A stretch of DNA of 64,000 bases, from assembly GCA_947177775.1 (NCBI GenBank), contig CAMWVS010000005.1, forward strand, positions 21,157 to 85,156, in the 5' to 3' direction. The translations under genes and the position numbers were made by a program. The notes below the pieces were generated by a model. It was not told the DNA's origin, did not search any database, and saw nothing but the letters and a program-made list of their open reading frames with translations. Below, one piece after another: positions 26,128 through 37,291 of the stretch. The DNA comes from an uncultured Prevotella sp. (GTDB lineage: Bacteria > Bacteroidota > Bacteroidia > Bacteroidales > Bacteroidaceae). Every line of letters begins with the position of its first letter. The stretch's first letter is position 1.

Positions 26128-27096
26128 TTAGTTGTTTATAGAACCACCGACGATATCGAGAAGTTCACTTGTTATAGCCTGCTGACGGCTCTTGTTGTAC
26201 TGCAGATTGAGCTGCCTGAGCAGTTCATCTGCGTTGTCCGTAGCTGTCTGCATTGCCACCATACGGGCCGCATGCTCACTGGCATTACTGTCAAGCAGAG
26301 CCGTATAGAGCATGAGATGGGCCAATTTCGGAATGAGCAGACTGAGCACAGTATTCATATCTGGCTCTACGATGAAGTTGTCATTCAGCGGCTTGGCTTC
26401 TTCAACATTACGATCTGATACGGTCTGACCCTTCTTGCGAAGATATTCCTGAGTCTCGCGAGTCACCACTTTCGTAGTTAAATCGCGTTCATGATCACGC
26501 TCCAGCTCGCTCGTCAAGTCGATCGGAAGAAATGTCTTACGCGTCAGAATCTGCGAACCGGCACTCTTGAAATGATGATATATCATCTCCACGCGGTCAA
26601 TCTCACCGTCCCTGAACTTCTTACCCAAGTCCATTGCCATGTCAATACATCCTTTGGCATTGGGTTTGTCGGCCAATTCAGTGAAATCACCGGCAGACTT
26701 TAATCCGAGCTTCGCCACTTTCTCCGCAACCTTACGGCCAATCGGATAGATAAGAATGTTGTCCATGCCAAGAGATTTATACTCATCTACGGCATGCTGC
26801 ATCATCTTCAGTATGTTGGCATTGAAACCGCCACAAAGACTACTGTTTGAAGCATACACAACCAATGCGACTCTCTTCACCGGACGGTCTACACTATAAA
26901 TCGTCGTAGCATCGGCCTCCGAAGCAAGAAACGTTTTAAGTATATGCTCAAGCATAGTCTCATAAGGAAGCATATTCTCTATCATAACCTGAGCATGATG
27001 CAACTTTGATGACGCTACCATTTTCATGGCACTCGTTATCTTCCGCGTGCTGTTCACACTGGCTATACGGTTTTTTATTTCTTTCAGTGACGGCAT
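26128..27096 (-). CDS. atpG: F-type ATP synthase subunit gamma
   Basis: A 322-residue gamma subunit, the central rotor stalk of F1. The N-terminal coiled coil starts MPSLKEIKNRIASVNSTRKITSAMKMVA, and the C-terminal helix has the expected EHAARMVAMQTATDNADELL. It is about 30 residues longer than the usual ~290, the extra length lying in the central Rossmann-like domain (around DLTSELERDHERDLTTKVV). It is the last gene of the atp operon, 6 nt after atpA. Confidence 0.97.
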   Translation of the reverse strand: MPSLKEIKNRIASVNSTRKITSAMKMVASSKLHHAQVMIENMLPYETMLEHILKTFLASEADATTIYSVDRPVKRVALVVYASNSSLCGGFNANILKMMQHAVDEYKSLGMDNILIYPIGRKVAEKVAKLGLKSAGDFTELADKPNAKGCIDMAMDLGKKFRDGEIDRVEMIYHHFKSAGSQILTRKTFLPIDLTSELERDHERDLTTKVVTRETQEYLRKKGQTVSDRNVEEAKPLNDNFIVEPDMNTVLSLLIPKLAHLMLYTALLDSNASEHAARMVAMQTATDNADELLRQLNLQYNKSRQQAITSELLDIVGGSINN

Positions 27097-27102
27097 AGAC
27101 TA

Positions 27103-28689
27103 TCAACTTTTATATACTCCGGCTGTATCAGCCATGACAGATTCAATGACTTTCGTCACGTCATCATCAATCTTTCCAGACGCTAATGTCGCAATGGTCT
27201 CAGCATGAGCCGAACGCATCTTCTCCAGGAAAGCATCCTGACATTCACGAATCTTCTCTACCGGAACGTCACGCATAAGTCCATGGGTTCCACAATAGAT
27301 AATAGCAATCTGCTCGCCCACGGGCATAGGACTGTACTGCGGCTGAATCAGCAACTGATTGTTCTTACGACCGCGGTCCAATGTCATTGCTGTAACAGCG
27401 TCCATATCGCTGGAGAACTTGGAGAAACTTTCAAGCTCACGATACTGCGCCTGGTCAATCTTCAGCGTTCCGGCTACCTTCTTCATACTCTTGATCTGTG
27501 CCGAACCACCAACACGCGATACCGAAATACCTACGTTGATAGCAGGACGGAAGCCTTGATTGAAGAGGTCTGTCTCAAGATATATCTGACCGTCTGTGAT
27601 GGAAATCACGTTTGTCGGGATATATGCCGAAACGTCACCGGCCTGAGTCTCAATGATAGGAAGTGCCGTCAGAGAGCCTCCGCCCTTCACATGGCCCTTC
27701 ATACATTCAGGAAGATCGTTCATCTGCTCTGCAACTTCCTGCTGGTCGTTAATCTTGGCGGCACGCTCAAGAAGACGGCTATGCAAGTAGAACACATCGC
27801 CGGGATAAGCCTCACGACCAGACGGACGACGCAGGATGAGCGACACCTCACGATAGGCAACGGCCTGTTTCGAAAGGTCGTCATATACTACAAGTGCGGA
27901 ATGACCGCGGTCACGGAAATACTCTCCGATAGCGGCGCCGGCAAACGGTGCATAATACTGCATGGCAGCAGGATCGGCTGCCGTTGCGGCAACAATCACC
28001 GTATATGGCATGGCTCCATGCTCCTTCAATGTGGAAACAAGCGCAGCCACCGTACTTGCCTTCTGACCGATAGCGACATAAATGCAATATACCGGCTTGC
28101 CAGCATCGTAGAAGCTCTTCTGGTTGATGATTGTATCAACGGCAATGGCCGTCTTACCGGTCTGACGGTCACCGATGATAAGCTCACGCTGGCCACGACC
28201 GATAGGAATCATTGAGTCAACAGCCTTGATACCCGTCTGTAGCGGTTCCTTCACCGGCTGACGATAAATCACACCTGGTGCCTTGCGGTCAAGCGGCATT
28301 TCAAATGACTCCGTCAAATCAATGTCACCACGTCCGTCAATAGCCTCACCCAACGGGTTGATGACACGGCCGAGCATGTTGTCATTGACGCGAATAGAGG
28401 CAATACGCTTGGTGCGCTTCACCACCATGCCCTCCTTGATGCCGGAGGTCGGTCCGAGAAGCACACAACCAACGTTGTCCTCCTCAAGGTTCATCACGAT
28501 GGCCATTGTACCGTTCTCAAACTCCAGAAGTTCGTTGGCTTCGGCATTGCGGAGTCCGTATATACGGGCCACACCGTCACTGACCTGAAGCACAGTACCA
28601 ACCTCGTCAAACTTCTCGCTTCCGCTTATACCTTTCAGCTGTTCGAGAAGAACCTGAGACACTTCGCTTGGTTTTATTTTATCTGACAT
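27103..28689 (-). CDS. atpA: F-type ATP synthase subunit alpha
   Basis: A 528-residue alpha subunit of the F1 hexamer. The nucleotide-binding P-loop GDRQTGKTA is present, as is the arginine-finger region ([16 protein letters not shown]). It is slightly longer than the usual ~505. It is separated from the upstream atpH by 167 bp, the only large gap inside the operon (see 28690-28856), and from atpG by 6 nt. Confidence 0.98.
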   Translation of the reverse strand: MSDKIKPSEVSQVLLEQLKGISGSEKFDEVGTVLQVSDGVARIYGLRNAEANELLEFENGTMAIVMNLEEDNVGCVLLGPTSGIKEGMVVKRTKRIASIRVNDNMLGRVINPLGEAIDGRGDIDLTESFEMPLDRKAPGVIYRQPVKEPLQTGIKAVDSMIPIGRGQRELIIGDRQTGKTAIAVDTIINQKSFYDAGKPVYCIYVAIGQKASTVAALVSTLKEHGAMPYTVIVAATAADPAAMQYYAPFAGAAIGEYFRDRGHSALVVYDDLSKQAVAYREVSLILRRPSGREAYPGDVFYLHSRLLERAAKINDQQEVAEQMNDLPECMKGHVKGGGSLTALPIIETQAGDVSAYIPTNVISITDGQIYLETDLFNQGFRPAINVGISVSRVGGSAQIKSMKKVAGTLKIDQAQYRELESFSKFSSDMDAVTAMTLDRGRKNNQLLIQPQYSPMPVGEQIAIIYCGTHGLMRDVPVEKIRECQDAFLEKMRSAHAETIATLASGKIDDDVTKVIESVMADTAGVYKS

Positions 28690-28856
28690 AAAATTCTATT
28701 AATTACGAATTTTGAACTACGGAACGCGGGCGCTTGCCTTAAACCGTCCTGAATCCGGCGCATCATGGTTTTCTCAGTGAAACGCCTTCACTGTCCGGCG
28801 ACACTGCGCGCGTCATCTGACACTCTCGCCCGTCATTCCTCGTTCTTCTTTTTCAA
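28690..28856. other. 167-bp gap inside the atp operon with a small hairpin
   Basis: All other neighbours in the operon are separated by 77 bp or less. This gap holds a 7-bp perfect hairpin (CAGTGAA 28775-28781, TTCACTG 28787-28793), a TCCGGCG direct repeat flanking it, and a possible 30-codon frame running into the atpA start on the minus strand. I see no promoter box. It may tune mRNA stability or the high output of atpA, but that is a guess. Confidence 0.45.
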
Positions 28857-29390
28857 TTATCCCAATACTGTGAGAATGGAGTTCAGCTTTGACTTCACGC
28901 TTGCATCCATTCTATAAGTATCATACTCAAGAATGAAACCACCGATTATATCGGGGTTCACCTCAGTCTCAAACTCCACAGTTCCATTAGTCTTGCTCTC
29001 CACCATGCTACGCATTTTCTGCTCTGTCGCAGGAAGCACGGCCACAGCGGTTGTGAGCTTACCACGGATGATATTCTTCTGTTTTCTGTAAAGAGTGATA
29101 TACGAATTGGCCATGAACTGTATAATATCCTCACGGCCGTTATCGAGCACTATGCCGAGAAACGATTTCGTGAGGCTACTCGGAGCTTCGCCGGATGCCA
29201 CCAAGAGCAACGACAACTTGCTCTCTTTTGAAAGCATGGGGTTGTCCATCGTCTGCCTCAACTGCTCTACATTGGCATAACTTGCCGCCAGTGTCTGCAT
29301 GTCACGGTAGACGGTATCCTCAAGACGGGCATCGGTCGCCCCTTTGAGCAACGCGCGTGCATATCTTACTGATATTACTCCAATCTCCAT
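28857..29390 (-). CDS. atpH: F-type ATP synthase subunit delta
   Basis: A 177-residue delta subunit (OSCP type) that joins the b stalk to the top of F1. It starts MEIGVISVRYARALLKGA, typical of delta, and ends with the conserved GGFILEYDTYRMDASVKSKL segment. It lies 6 nt after atpF. Confidence 0.95.
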   Translation of the reverse strand: MEIGVISVRYARALLKGATDARLEDTVYRDMQTLAASYANVEQLRQTMDNPMLSKESKLSLLLVASGEAPSSLTKSFLGIVLDNGREDIIQFMANSYITLYRKQKNIIRGKLTTAVAVLPATEQKMRSMVESKTNGTVEFETEVNPDIIGGFILEYDTYRMDASVKSKLNSILTVLG

Positions 29391-29396
29391 AACCTA

Positions 29397-29915
29397 TTAC
29401 TTTTTATCAGAAGAAGAAACGTCATCCAGCATTCGGTCTATCAAATCCATCTGAGCCTTGTCCGTGGAGAGCTTTTCGCGCAGCACTTTCTCTGCAATCT
29501 CCACGCTGAGCGTAGCTACTTGCCTGCGGATGTCGCTTATGGCAGCCTGCTTTTCGTTCTCAATTTCGGCTTTTGCCTCACTGAGCAGTCGGGCGCCTTC
29601 CTCGCGTGCCTTGTCCTGAGCTTTCTCTACAATGGCATCGCGCGTTGCGATGGCTTCCTTCAATATCTGAGCCTGCTTTTCGCGTGCCTCCTGCAAGATG
29701 GATTCACCTTCTTTCTGTATGTTGGCCAGTTTCTCGTTCGCCTCATGGGCCTTGCGCAGACTGTCGTCAATGTACTGCTTGCGCTCGTCCACCATCTTTA
29801 TAATGGCGGGAAAGCCAAACTTGGCAAGTACAAAGAAGACAACCAGAAACGCGAGGGCCATCCAGAAGAGAAGACCGAGATCAGGCGTCAGAATTGCCGG
29901 TAAATTCAGTTCCAT
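29397..29915 (-). CDS. atpF: F-type ATP synthase subunit b
   Basis: A 172-residue b subunit. There is one N-terminal transmembrane helix (~13-30, LLFWMALAFLVVFFVL), then a long charged coiled coil (DSLRKAHEANEKLANIQKEG and onward) that forms the peripheral stalk. There is only one b-type gene, so the stalk is probably a homodimer. It sits between atpE (32 nt) and atpH (6 nt). Confidence 0.95.
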   Translation of the reverse strand: MELNLPAILTPDLGLLFWMALAFLVVFFVLAKFGFPAIIKMVDERKQYIDDSLRKAHEANEKLANIQKEGESILQEAREKQAQILKEAIATRDAIVEKAQDKAREEGARLLSEAKAEIENEKQAAISDIRRQVATLSVEIAEKVLREKLSTDKAQMDLIDRMLDDVSSSDKK

Positions 29916-29947
29916 TCGCTATCTTTTTATCAGAGCCAAGCTCTTTG

Positions 29948-30196
<249 letters not shown>

Positions 30197-30267
30197 TTAA
30201 TGTTTTTATTTGTTATTATTCTATTGTTTATTTTAGATTTCAAATGTCATTCATTAAAACCGCCTGT

Positions 30268-31323
30268 TCATTCCGCACCATGTTCCTTATGCGCAAGTCC
30301 GATGAACACCGAACTCAGCATCGTGAAGACGTATGCCTGAACGAAGGCCACAAGAACCTCAAGGCAGTTCATGAAGAGAAGCATGATTATGCTGAAAGCG
30401 TTCAGTCCGAGACCATAACCGACTCCCATGGACCAGCCGAGGAAGATCACGCACGTGAAACTCAGAATCACGGCATGTCCGGCCATCATGTTGGCAAAGA
30501 GACGAATCATCAGTGCGAACGGCTTGGTGAACACTCCGAAGAGTTCTATCACCGGCATAATGGGCACAGGATAGGCTTTAAGGAACAGCGGCACCTCCGG
30601 CCAGAATATCTCTTTCCAATACTCCTTGTTTCCGAACAGGTTGATGGCCAGCATCGTGCATACGGCAAGGAACAGCGTGATATTGATGTTTCCCGTCACG
30701 TTCGCACCGCCAGGGAATATCGGAATGAGTCCTATCAGATTACAGGTGAAGATGAAGAAGAACACCGTAAGCAGATAAGGAGCATACTGACGGTAGTGCT
30801 TCTCGCCGATGGAAGCCTTTATGACATCATCATTGATTGACATCACGAGCATCTCCATCATGCCCACGAAGCCACGGGGAGCATCACTGCGGGCATCGCG
30901 CTTCTTATACCAACGGGCACAAGACAGGAATACCGTTATCAGTACGATTACGACAATCCAAATCTGAACCACGTTCTTCGTCATGCTCAGGTCGAGCGGA
31001 CGCACCGAAGTGCCGTCGGCAAGCTTCTCGTATATCTTCCCATGATGCCGGGCATCAAAATAGAAGCTATCCGGAAGTGTGTGGGCCGTACAGAAATGCC
31101 ATTCGCCGGTATTCTCGCTGCGCACGATTATGGGTAGCGATATGCCGATATGCTTGCCGTCGTATGTCGCTATATGCCATTCGTAGGCATCGGCCAAGTG
31201 CTCAAGCACAATCTCCGGGATATTCAGTTCGCCGGCTTCTCCGCCATTGCCGGAAGCCAGACCGCGCACAGGCAGCAGGGCTAACAGCACCAGAAACAAT
31301 ATTGACTTTATCTGTTTCATCAT
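30268..31323 (-). CDS. atpB: F-type ATP synthase subunit a
   Basis: A 351-residue a subunit with the stator proton-channel helix containing the essential arginine (ALMIRLFANMMAGHAV). The start is set at 31323 (next ATG at 31320), giving MMKQIKSILFLVLLALLPVRG, a signal-like N-terminus. The frame is open further upstream, but that part overlaps the AtpI-like gene and is rejected. A ~110-residue N-terminal domain precedes the membrane part, as is usual in Bacteroidota, and probably lies in the periplasm. The start is 23 nt after the AtpI-like stop. Confidence 0.94.
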   Translation of the reverse strand: MMKQIKSILFLVLLALLPVRGLASGNGGEAGELNIPEIVLEHLADAYEWHIATYDGKHIGISLPIIVRSENTGEWHFCTAHTLPDSFYFDARHHGKIYEKLADGTSVRPLDLSMTKNVVQIWIVVIVLITVFLSCARWYKKRDARSDAPRGFVGMMEMLVMSINDDVIKASIGEKHYRQYAPYLLTVFFFIFTCNLIGLIPIFPGGANVTGNINITLFLAVCTMLAINLFGNKEYWKEIFWPEVPLFLKAYPVPIMPVIELFGVFTKPFALMIRLFANMMAGHAVILSFTCVIFLGWSMGVGYGLGLNAFSIIMLLFMNCLEVLVAFVQAYVFTMLSSVFIGLAHKEHGAE

Positions 31324-31346
31324 TAAATTATACATTTGTTTATCCG

Positions 31347-31772
31347 TCACGAGCGATTTGAGATCCGTGCGAAGAATGTTGTATGATGTATTAGCAGCAG
31401 CACATAAAATGACATGAACACCAGAAAGAACACCAACATGGCGTCGCTTCCGACAACGAGATAGTAAACCATCATCGTTGCGAGTGCTGCCAGCATACGG
31501 AATCCCGATACAGCGGTATAGAAAGATGTCAGTCCTTCCGGATTTCGTCTTGCCACCATCTGCCATACAACAGTGTCGGCCGTTTCTATCACTATGGAGA
31601 ACACCGCACTGACAACTATCGGTGTCAGCAGGGCCTCAATCCGAAGGACATTCATCACCAACAGCCCGACGAGCGTCATTCCTGCCGTCAGCCATACGCT
31701 TTGTCGGAAATAGCGTTTGCTGAGTTTTACAATATCATTGTTGTCATGCGTCAGTCCGCCCATAAGCTTCAT
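31347..31772 (-). CDS. AtpI-like small membrane protein of the atp operon
   Basis: A 141-residue protein with four hydrophobic segments (VWLTAGMTLVGLLVMNV, LLTPIVVSAVFSIVI, RMLAALATMMVYYLVVG, LVFFLVFMSFYVLLLI). It lies 3 nt after atpC and 23 nt before atpB. The position and topology match the AtpI-like or hypothetical membrane proteins of Bacteroidales atp operons. AtpI helps c-ring assembly in some bacteria, but the sequence similarity is too low for me to assign that role firmly. Confidence 0.75.
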   Translation of the reverse strand: MKLMGGLTHDNNDIVKLSKRYFRQSVWLTAGMTLVGLLVMNVLRIEALLTPIVVSAVFSIVIETADTVVWQMVARRNPEGLTSFYTAVSGFRMLAALATMMVYYLVVGSDAMLVFFLVFMSFYVLLLIHHTTFFARISNRS

Positions 31773-31775
31773 ACA

Positions 31776-32018
31776 CTATAATTCCACACACAGGCTGACC
31801 TCATTCTTCTGAACCTCGACAAAACCGCCCGATATCTGAATCTGATGTCTGCCTTCGGCCGTAACATAGTCCACGGTTCCCTTTTCAAGGGCGGAAATGA
31901 TTGGTGCGTGGTTGTCCAATATCTCGAAAGAACCGAGAACACCCGGCACCCTCACACTTGCAATCTCTCCAGAATAGACTATCTTTTCCGGCGTGACAAT
32001 CTTTAGTCTTAGACTCAT
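31776..32018 (-). CDS. atpC: F-type ATP synthase subunit epsilon, short form
   Basis: An 80-residue epsilon consisting of the N-terminal beta-sandwich only (MSLRLKIVTPEKIVYSGEIA, GSFEILDNHAPIISAL, VEVQKNEVSLCVEL). The C-terminal two-helix domain, which in E. coli can extend and inhibit ATP hydrolysis, is missing. The stop is clean and the next gene starts after 3 nt, so this is a natural short form rather than a break. It follows atpD by 27 nt. Confidence 0.93.
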   Translation of the reverse strand: MSLRLKIVTPEKIVYSGEIASVRVPGVLGSFEILDNHAPIISALEKGTVDYVTAEGRHQIQISGGFVEVQKNEVSLCVEL

Positions 32019-32045
32019 GCTCGTTTTTTTAGTGGTTCATCAATA

Positions 32046-33575
<1,530 letters not shown>

Positions 33576-33616
33576 CTATTATTCTTTTTAAATTCTGTTT
33601 TTTCGTTAGTAACACC

Positions 33617-33625
33617 GCAAAGTTA
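33617..33625 (-). promoter_or_regulatory. -7 box of the atp operon promoter
   Basis: Minus-strand TAACTTTGC is an exact TAnnTTTGC match, with ATTG at 18 bp as a possible -33 element. It lies 45 nt upstream of the atpD start. Confidence 0.78.
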
Positions 33626-33726
33626 GCAAATATTTTCCAAAAGCAATCAACTTCCGGATGTTTATTCAAAAATAATTCCAATTATTGGTATATTTTAAAC
33701 AATCATTTGCGGAGAAACCTGGAACT

Positions 33727-34704
33727 TCAGATGCTGAGTTCGTCGAGCACCTTGATAAGTTTCATATCCAACGGCTTGTCCGTACGTATGGCGTCGCTGA
33801 ACGGAACATAGACGACTTCGTTGTTTCTTACGCCGACCATTACGTTGCGCTGTCCCTGAAGGATGGCCTCAATAGCTCCCACGCCCGTACGGCTGGCGAG
33901 TATGCGGTCACGTGCCGTCGGACGGCCGCCGCGCTGGAGATGACCGAGGATAGAAACCCGCACATCATAGTCAGGAAATTCGTTGCGCACACGGTCAGCA
34001 TAGTAGAGTGCTCCGCATTTCGGGCTTTCCGAAACGATAACGATACAGCTCTTCTTCGACTTGCGTATACCTCGCTCCATAAAACGGGCCAACTGGTCAA
34101 ACTCCAAAGACTCCTCGGGAATTATGGCTGCCTCTGCACCACTGGCGATGGCACTGTTCTGGGCCAGGAAACCGGCGTCACGTCCCATTACCTCGACAAA
34201 GAAAATCCGCTCGTGGCTCTGCGCCGTGTCACGTATGCGGTCGACACAATCCACGATAGTGTTCATTGTTGTGTCGTATCCTATGGTTGAATCCGTTCCG
34301 TAAAGATCATTGTCAATCGTTCCGGGCAGACCTATACAGCAGATATCATATTCCGAAGCAAAGATTTTCGCTCCAGTGAGCGAGCCGTTTCCACCGATCA
34401 CCACCAGTGCGTCGATTTCCTCACGCCTCAGCGTCTCATATGCCTTCGCCATTCCTTCCGGCGTGGCGAATTCCTTGCTGCGGGCCGTCTTAAGTATCGT
34501 ACCGCCCTGCATGATGATACCACTGACATTCTCTGTGGTGAAAGGCTTTATCTCACCGTTTATCAGACCTTCATAGCCGCGGTAGATAGCCTTGATATTG
34601 AACCCGTTGCATATTCCCGCACGCGTCACGGCACGTATGGCCGCATTCATACCCGGAGCATCGCCTCCAGATGTCAGTATTCCAATTGTCTTAATCTTTG
34701 CCAT
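33727..34704 (-). CDS. pfkA: ATP-dependent 6-phosphofructokinase
   Basis: A 325-residue glycolytic enzyme that phosphorylates fructose 6-phosphate. Signatures include [17 protein letters not shown] (ATP site), the catalytic [16 protein letters not shown] and GHLQRGG. The phospho-donor motif reads GGNGSLTGA. Gly at its fourth position indicates ATP rather than PPi as donor; the Asn replaces the Asp of the common GGDGS. It lies 35 nt after the NhaD-type gene and probably shares its transcript; no -7 box was seen in that gap. Confidence 0.95.
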   Translation of the reverse strand: MAKIKTIGILTSGGDAPGMNAAIRAVTRAGICNGFNIKAIYRGYEGLINGEIKPFTTENVSGIIMQGGTILKTARSKEFATPEGMAKAYETLRREEIDALVVIGGNGSLTGAKIFASEYDICCIGLPGTIDNDLYGTDSTIGYDTTMNTIVDCVDRIRDTAQSHERIFFVEVMGRDAGFLAQNSAIASGAEAAIIPEESLEFDQLARFMERGIRKSKKSCIVIVSESPKCGALYYADRVRNEFPDYDVRVSILGHLQRGGRPTARDRILASRTGVGAIEAILQGQRNVMVGVRNNEVVYVPFSDAIRTDKPLDMKLIKVLDELSI

Positions 34705-34739
34705 AATCTTTATTACTTGTTCTACTTAATCCTGTCTCT

Positions 34740-36149
34740 TCACATCATGACATATACTTCAGCCCATAGCACTCCTAAACCGGCCAACCAGCCGACCAAC
34801 ACCTTAAACGTGCAATTCCTGAAATACCATCCCACATGCATTCGCTCCATTTTCATCAATGCCAATCCGCAACTATTGGCGAAACAAAGCAAACAGCCAC
34901 CCACAGCTGTTGTATATGCCGTTATTTTCCAAAATGCACCATTCGTCATAAAGTTGGACATATATTCCACATCCGACCACTGGTCTGCATTGGTCATATC
35001 CTCCACCGGATACATCGAGATTGAAGTCATCGCTATGGTAAACGTATCGACAAGTCCGCTCATGACGCCGGACACGACGCCGAGCACCCAGACATTATGC
35101 ACAGTATAATCGAACCATCGCGAAACTTCACCAAAGAAACCGGTTTCCGAAACAGCTCCAGCGGCAAGCATAATTCCCATTACAAACAGCATCATCTGTA
35201 TGCTTCCGTATTGAAGCACACGCGGTATGCGCCGCTGAATCATCTGGTCGGAATTCATCAGTTTCCGATTAAAGACCTCGTTAACTATCCATAAAACCGA
35301 CAAGACACATAAAGCACCGAGAAACGGGCTTAGCTTAGTGATATTATGGAACGTCGGGATAAACCACAGACCGCCTATACCCACAACAAGCATGACAAAA
35401 CGCTGCCAGCGGTTAAGATTTGTGTCATCACCACGATATGGTGCCGCCGGCCATTCCACGTCAAGTCTGGCAGGCAATTCCCTCCCGATAAGTAATGTCG
35501 GAATCATCCATGCCACCACGGCCGGCAGAGCCAGATAGGCCGAGAAATTTGTTGCAGTAACAGCTCCGTTTCCCCATAATACGACACTGGCGGGATCGCC
35601 TATAACCGTGAAGCATCCTCCGGCATTGGCCGCGATGACCACCGCACAACCTATCAGCATCCGCTGACGACGGCTCTTGACAATGTTGTGCATAATCATG
35701 AGCATCATTGTCGTTGTGGTGAGATTATCCAGATTGGCCGATATGACGAAAGTGGCCAGCGTCAAAGTCCAAAGAAGCCGTTTGCTGTTGCGCGTCCGCA
35801 CCCATTCGCTGATAAAATCGAAACATCCATTGTTATTCAGAATCTCGATGATGGACATCGTGGCCAGCAAAAAGAGAACAACACCGGCTGCCTTACCTAC
35901 ATATTTAAGGAATATGTTGTCATATATATAATACTTGACAGCCGTACCCGACGACGACGCACCGGCAAGATATTCAGAATACTCATACGGATGGCGGCTC
36001 ATGACAAAATCAGTTCCATAACACACGTAGAGCACCCACCCTACCGTACCGATAAACATAGCCACTGCGGACTTGTTTATGTTCGTCAGATGTCCGGTCG
36101 CTATTAGAATATAGCCGAACAGCAATATCAGTACTATAATTAACGTCAT
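34740..36149 (-). CDS. nhaD: NhaD-type Na+/H+ antiporter
   Basis: A 469-residue polytopic membrane protein of the ion-transporter superfamily with about 11-12 helices. Diagnostic parts are SANLDNLTTTTMMLMIMHN and the re-entrant-type NAGGCFTVIGDPASVVLWG. The family exchanges Na+ for H+. The start is set at MTLIIVLILLFGYIL (36149); a longer frame from 36203 crosses the -7 box at 36169-36177. It is encoded with pfkA, between the ATP synthase operon and mcrBC. In a cell with a Na+-pumping NQR it would link the Na+ and H+ gradients, which is inferred from context. Confidence 0.82.
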   Translation of the reverse strand: MTLIIVLILLFGYILIATGHLTNINKSAVAMFIGTVGWVLYVCYGTDFVMSRHPYEYSEYLAGASSSGTAVKYYIYDNIFLKYVGKAAGVVLFLLATMSIIEILNNNGCFDFISEWVRTRNSKRLLWTLTLATFVISANLDNLTTTTMMLMIMHNIVKSRRQRMLIGCAVVIAANAGGCFTVIGDPASVVLWGNGAVTATNFSAYLALPAVVAWMIPTLLIGRELPARLDVEWPAAPYRGDDTNLNRWQRFVMLVVGIGGLWFIPTFHNITKLSPFLGALCVLSVLWIVNEVFNRKLMNSDQMIQRRIPRVLQYGSIQMMLFVMGIMLAAGAVSETGFFGEVSRWFDYTVHNVWVLGVVSGVMSGLVDTFTIAMTSISMYPVEDMTNADQWSDVEYMSNFMTNGAFWKITAYTTAVGGCLLCFANSCGLALMKMERMHVGWYFRNCTFKVLVGWLAGLGVLWAEVYVMM

Positions 36150-36168
36150 AACCGTCTTGAAAAACTGC

Positions 36169-36177
36169 ACAAAGATA
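36169..36177 (-). promoter_or_regulatory. -7 box for nhaD-pfkA
   Basis: Minus-strand TATCTTTGT matches TAnnTTTG with T in place of the final C. The expected transcript start leaves a leader of about 13 nt before the ATG at 36149. Confidence 0.55.
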
Positions 36178-36254
36178 ATTAATCTTTGCATCAATAACGA
36201 CAAAAAGCAGAAGAAACTCTTTAACTTTTACAAGTTTTTAATCAGAATTAACTC

Positions 36255-36375
36255 TAAAGAAGGGAAGTTCGGGGAGGGAGGAAGATACTTCGAAGAAGGA
36301 AGAATGTGGAAGGAGGAGAATTCTTAGGAGAAGGAGGAATGTGGAGGAAAGAGGGAGAAAAGTCTTGCTGCATAC
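36255..36375. repeat. Purine-rich dispersed element, copy 1
   Basis: A run of G/A-rich sequence with GAATGTGGAAGGAGGAGA at 36302-36319, identical to 51259-51276, and a degenerate second copy at ~36338-36355. Both loci continue with an AG-rich stretch and GTCTTGC. It lies on the same side of an array-containing intergenic region as its partner at 51225. Confidence 0.65.
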
Positions 36376-36417
36376 TATCATCTCACGCTGTAGAGGCTTG
36401 CAAGATGAAGAAACTTG

Positions 36418-36444
36418 TAGAGACGTCACGGTGTGACATCTCTA
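36418..36444. repeat. Short REP-like inverted repeat
   Basis: TAGAGACGTCAC (36418-36429) and GTGACATCTCTA (36433-36444) pair with one mismatch around a 3-nt loop. The GAGACGTC core resembles the GGGACGTG next to the small hairpin in the ftsY-rimO gap, so it may be one of a family of REP-type palindromes. Confidence 0.6.
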
Positions 36445-36800
36445 TGCTCATACGCGCAAATCGTTAATAATCTGTGTTGTAATTACGGAGGGTGGGTGTT
36501 GCACATCAAATAATGTCCTTACAGGTTTGATGGTTTATATGGTTTACCTATGCAGATACACCCTGACGAGCTTACCGTTGCATAGTTTGTAATTAAAAAT
36601 ACCTTTTTAAAGCCCGCGAGAAGAGTGACTTTTCAAAAAAAATCGGCCGAGGGCGCAAATATCGCAAACCCGCGCATATCAAAATTCACGCGTTTTCGTG
36701 ACGATATATTTACACATTTTATAACCGCCTCATTCATAACCACATAGAAATCGCGCCATTGCCGCGAAACAACGGCGGCGGCGCGATGGTCTTGCCGTAA

Positions 36801-36910
36801 GGCCCTTACGGCAATGCGACGAGGCCCTTACGGCGATGCAACGAGGCCGCCGTTGCATCACAACAAGGCCGTTGTCGCAACCCAAGGAGGCCCTTACGGG
36901 AACAAAACGG
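36801..36910. repeat. 22-bp GGCC-phased tandem repeat array (array 2)
   Basis: GGCC occurs at 36801, 36823, 36845, 36867 and 36889, exactly every 22 bp, and again in phase at 36977 after an AT-rich stretch. The first two units are nearly identical (GGCCCTTACGGCRATGC then RACGA); the next two change the middle to GCCGTTGCATCACAAC and GTTGTCGCAACC. There are no spacers. It lies upstream of mcrB. Confidence 0.85.
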
Positions 36911-37234
36911 TAGCTTTTCCGGACAAAATCAGCAATCAAAAACAAGCAGTATTTTTCATTCTGGAAAAGCCGGGAGGGCCTTACGGCGATATTCCGATGC
37001 AAAAACAGTGCGATTTTTGCGCACACTGACCACGCTGAAGCAACCAAAACGGGCTCCATTGGTCACCCGGACGCTCTAAAACGAAAATTTTTCCAGAGAC
37101 TATTTTGTAAAAATTTTAAAGAACAGGAAAAGGGATGGTTACGTTTTTTCCTTTAATGCATTTTTGTTCCTGCAACAACGAAAGCGAAATCAAATTTATC
37201 ATCAGAATTGCAGGATAGATATCGGTATTTTCTA

Positions 37235-37243
37235 TATCTTTGC
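37235..37243 (+). promoter_or_regulatory. -7 box of the mcrBC promoter
   Basis: TATCTTTGC is an exact TAnnTTTGC match 49 nt before the ATG at 37292. The only TTG nearby is 24 bp upstream, so the -33 element is weak. A possible TTG start at 37259 is too close to the expected transcript start and is rejected. Confidence 0.65.
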
Positions 37244-37291
37244 AGAAATATAATCTAATTGATTCCACCTACTGAAAATAACAAAAACAAT

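Larger units (their letters stand above)
36178..37234. other. Large divergent intergenic region between nhaD and mcrB, no gene
   Basis: This region of about 1 kb has no credible gene; frames across the repeat array are by-products of its composition. It holds, left to right, a purine-rich element (36255-36375) related to one at 51225-51300, a 12-bp inverted repeat at 36418-36444, AT-rich DNA, the 22-bp GGCC array from 36801, and further AT-rich DNA up to the mcrB promoter. Confidence 0.6.

Noticed and set aside
31323..31566. N-terminal extension of atpB to 31566
   Set aside because: It would overlap the AtpI-like gene by over 200 bp and lacks a plausible signal; the ATG at 31323 gives a proper signal-like start.
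36730..37059. Open frame of 109 codons on the minus strand across the GGCC array, plus similar frames at 17230-17475 and 50920-51239
   Set aside because: They lie over the repeats, have no conserved domain or plausible start, and their composition follows the repeat rather than coding sequence.
36204..37291. Insertion sequence or transposase remnant in the long nhaD-mcrB gap
   Set aside because: No transposase-like frame, no terminal inverted repeat pair and no target-site duplication were seen; the region is explained by repeats and AT-rich DNA.
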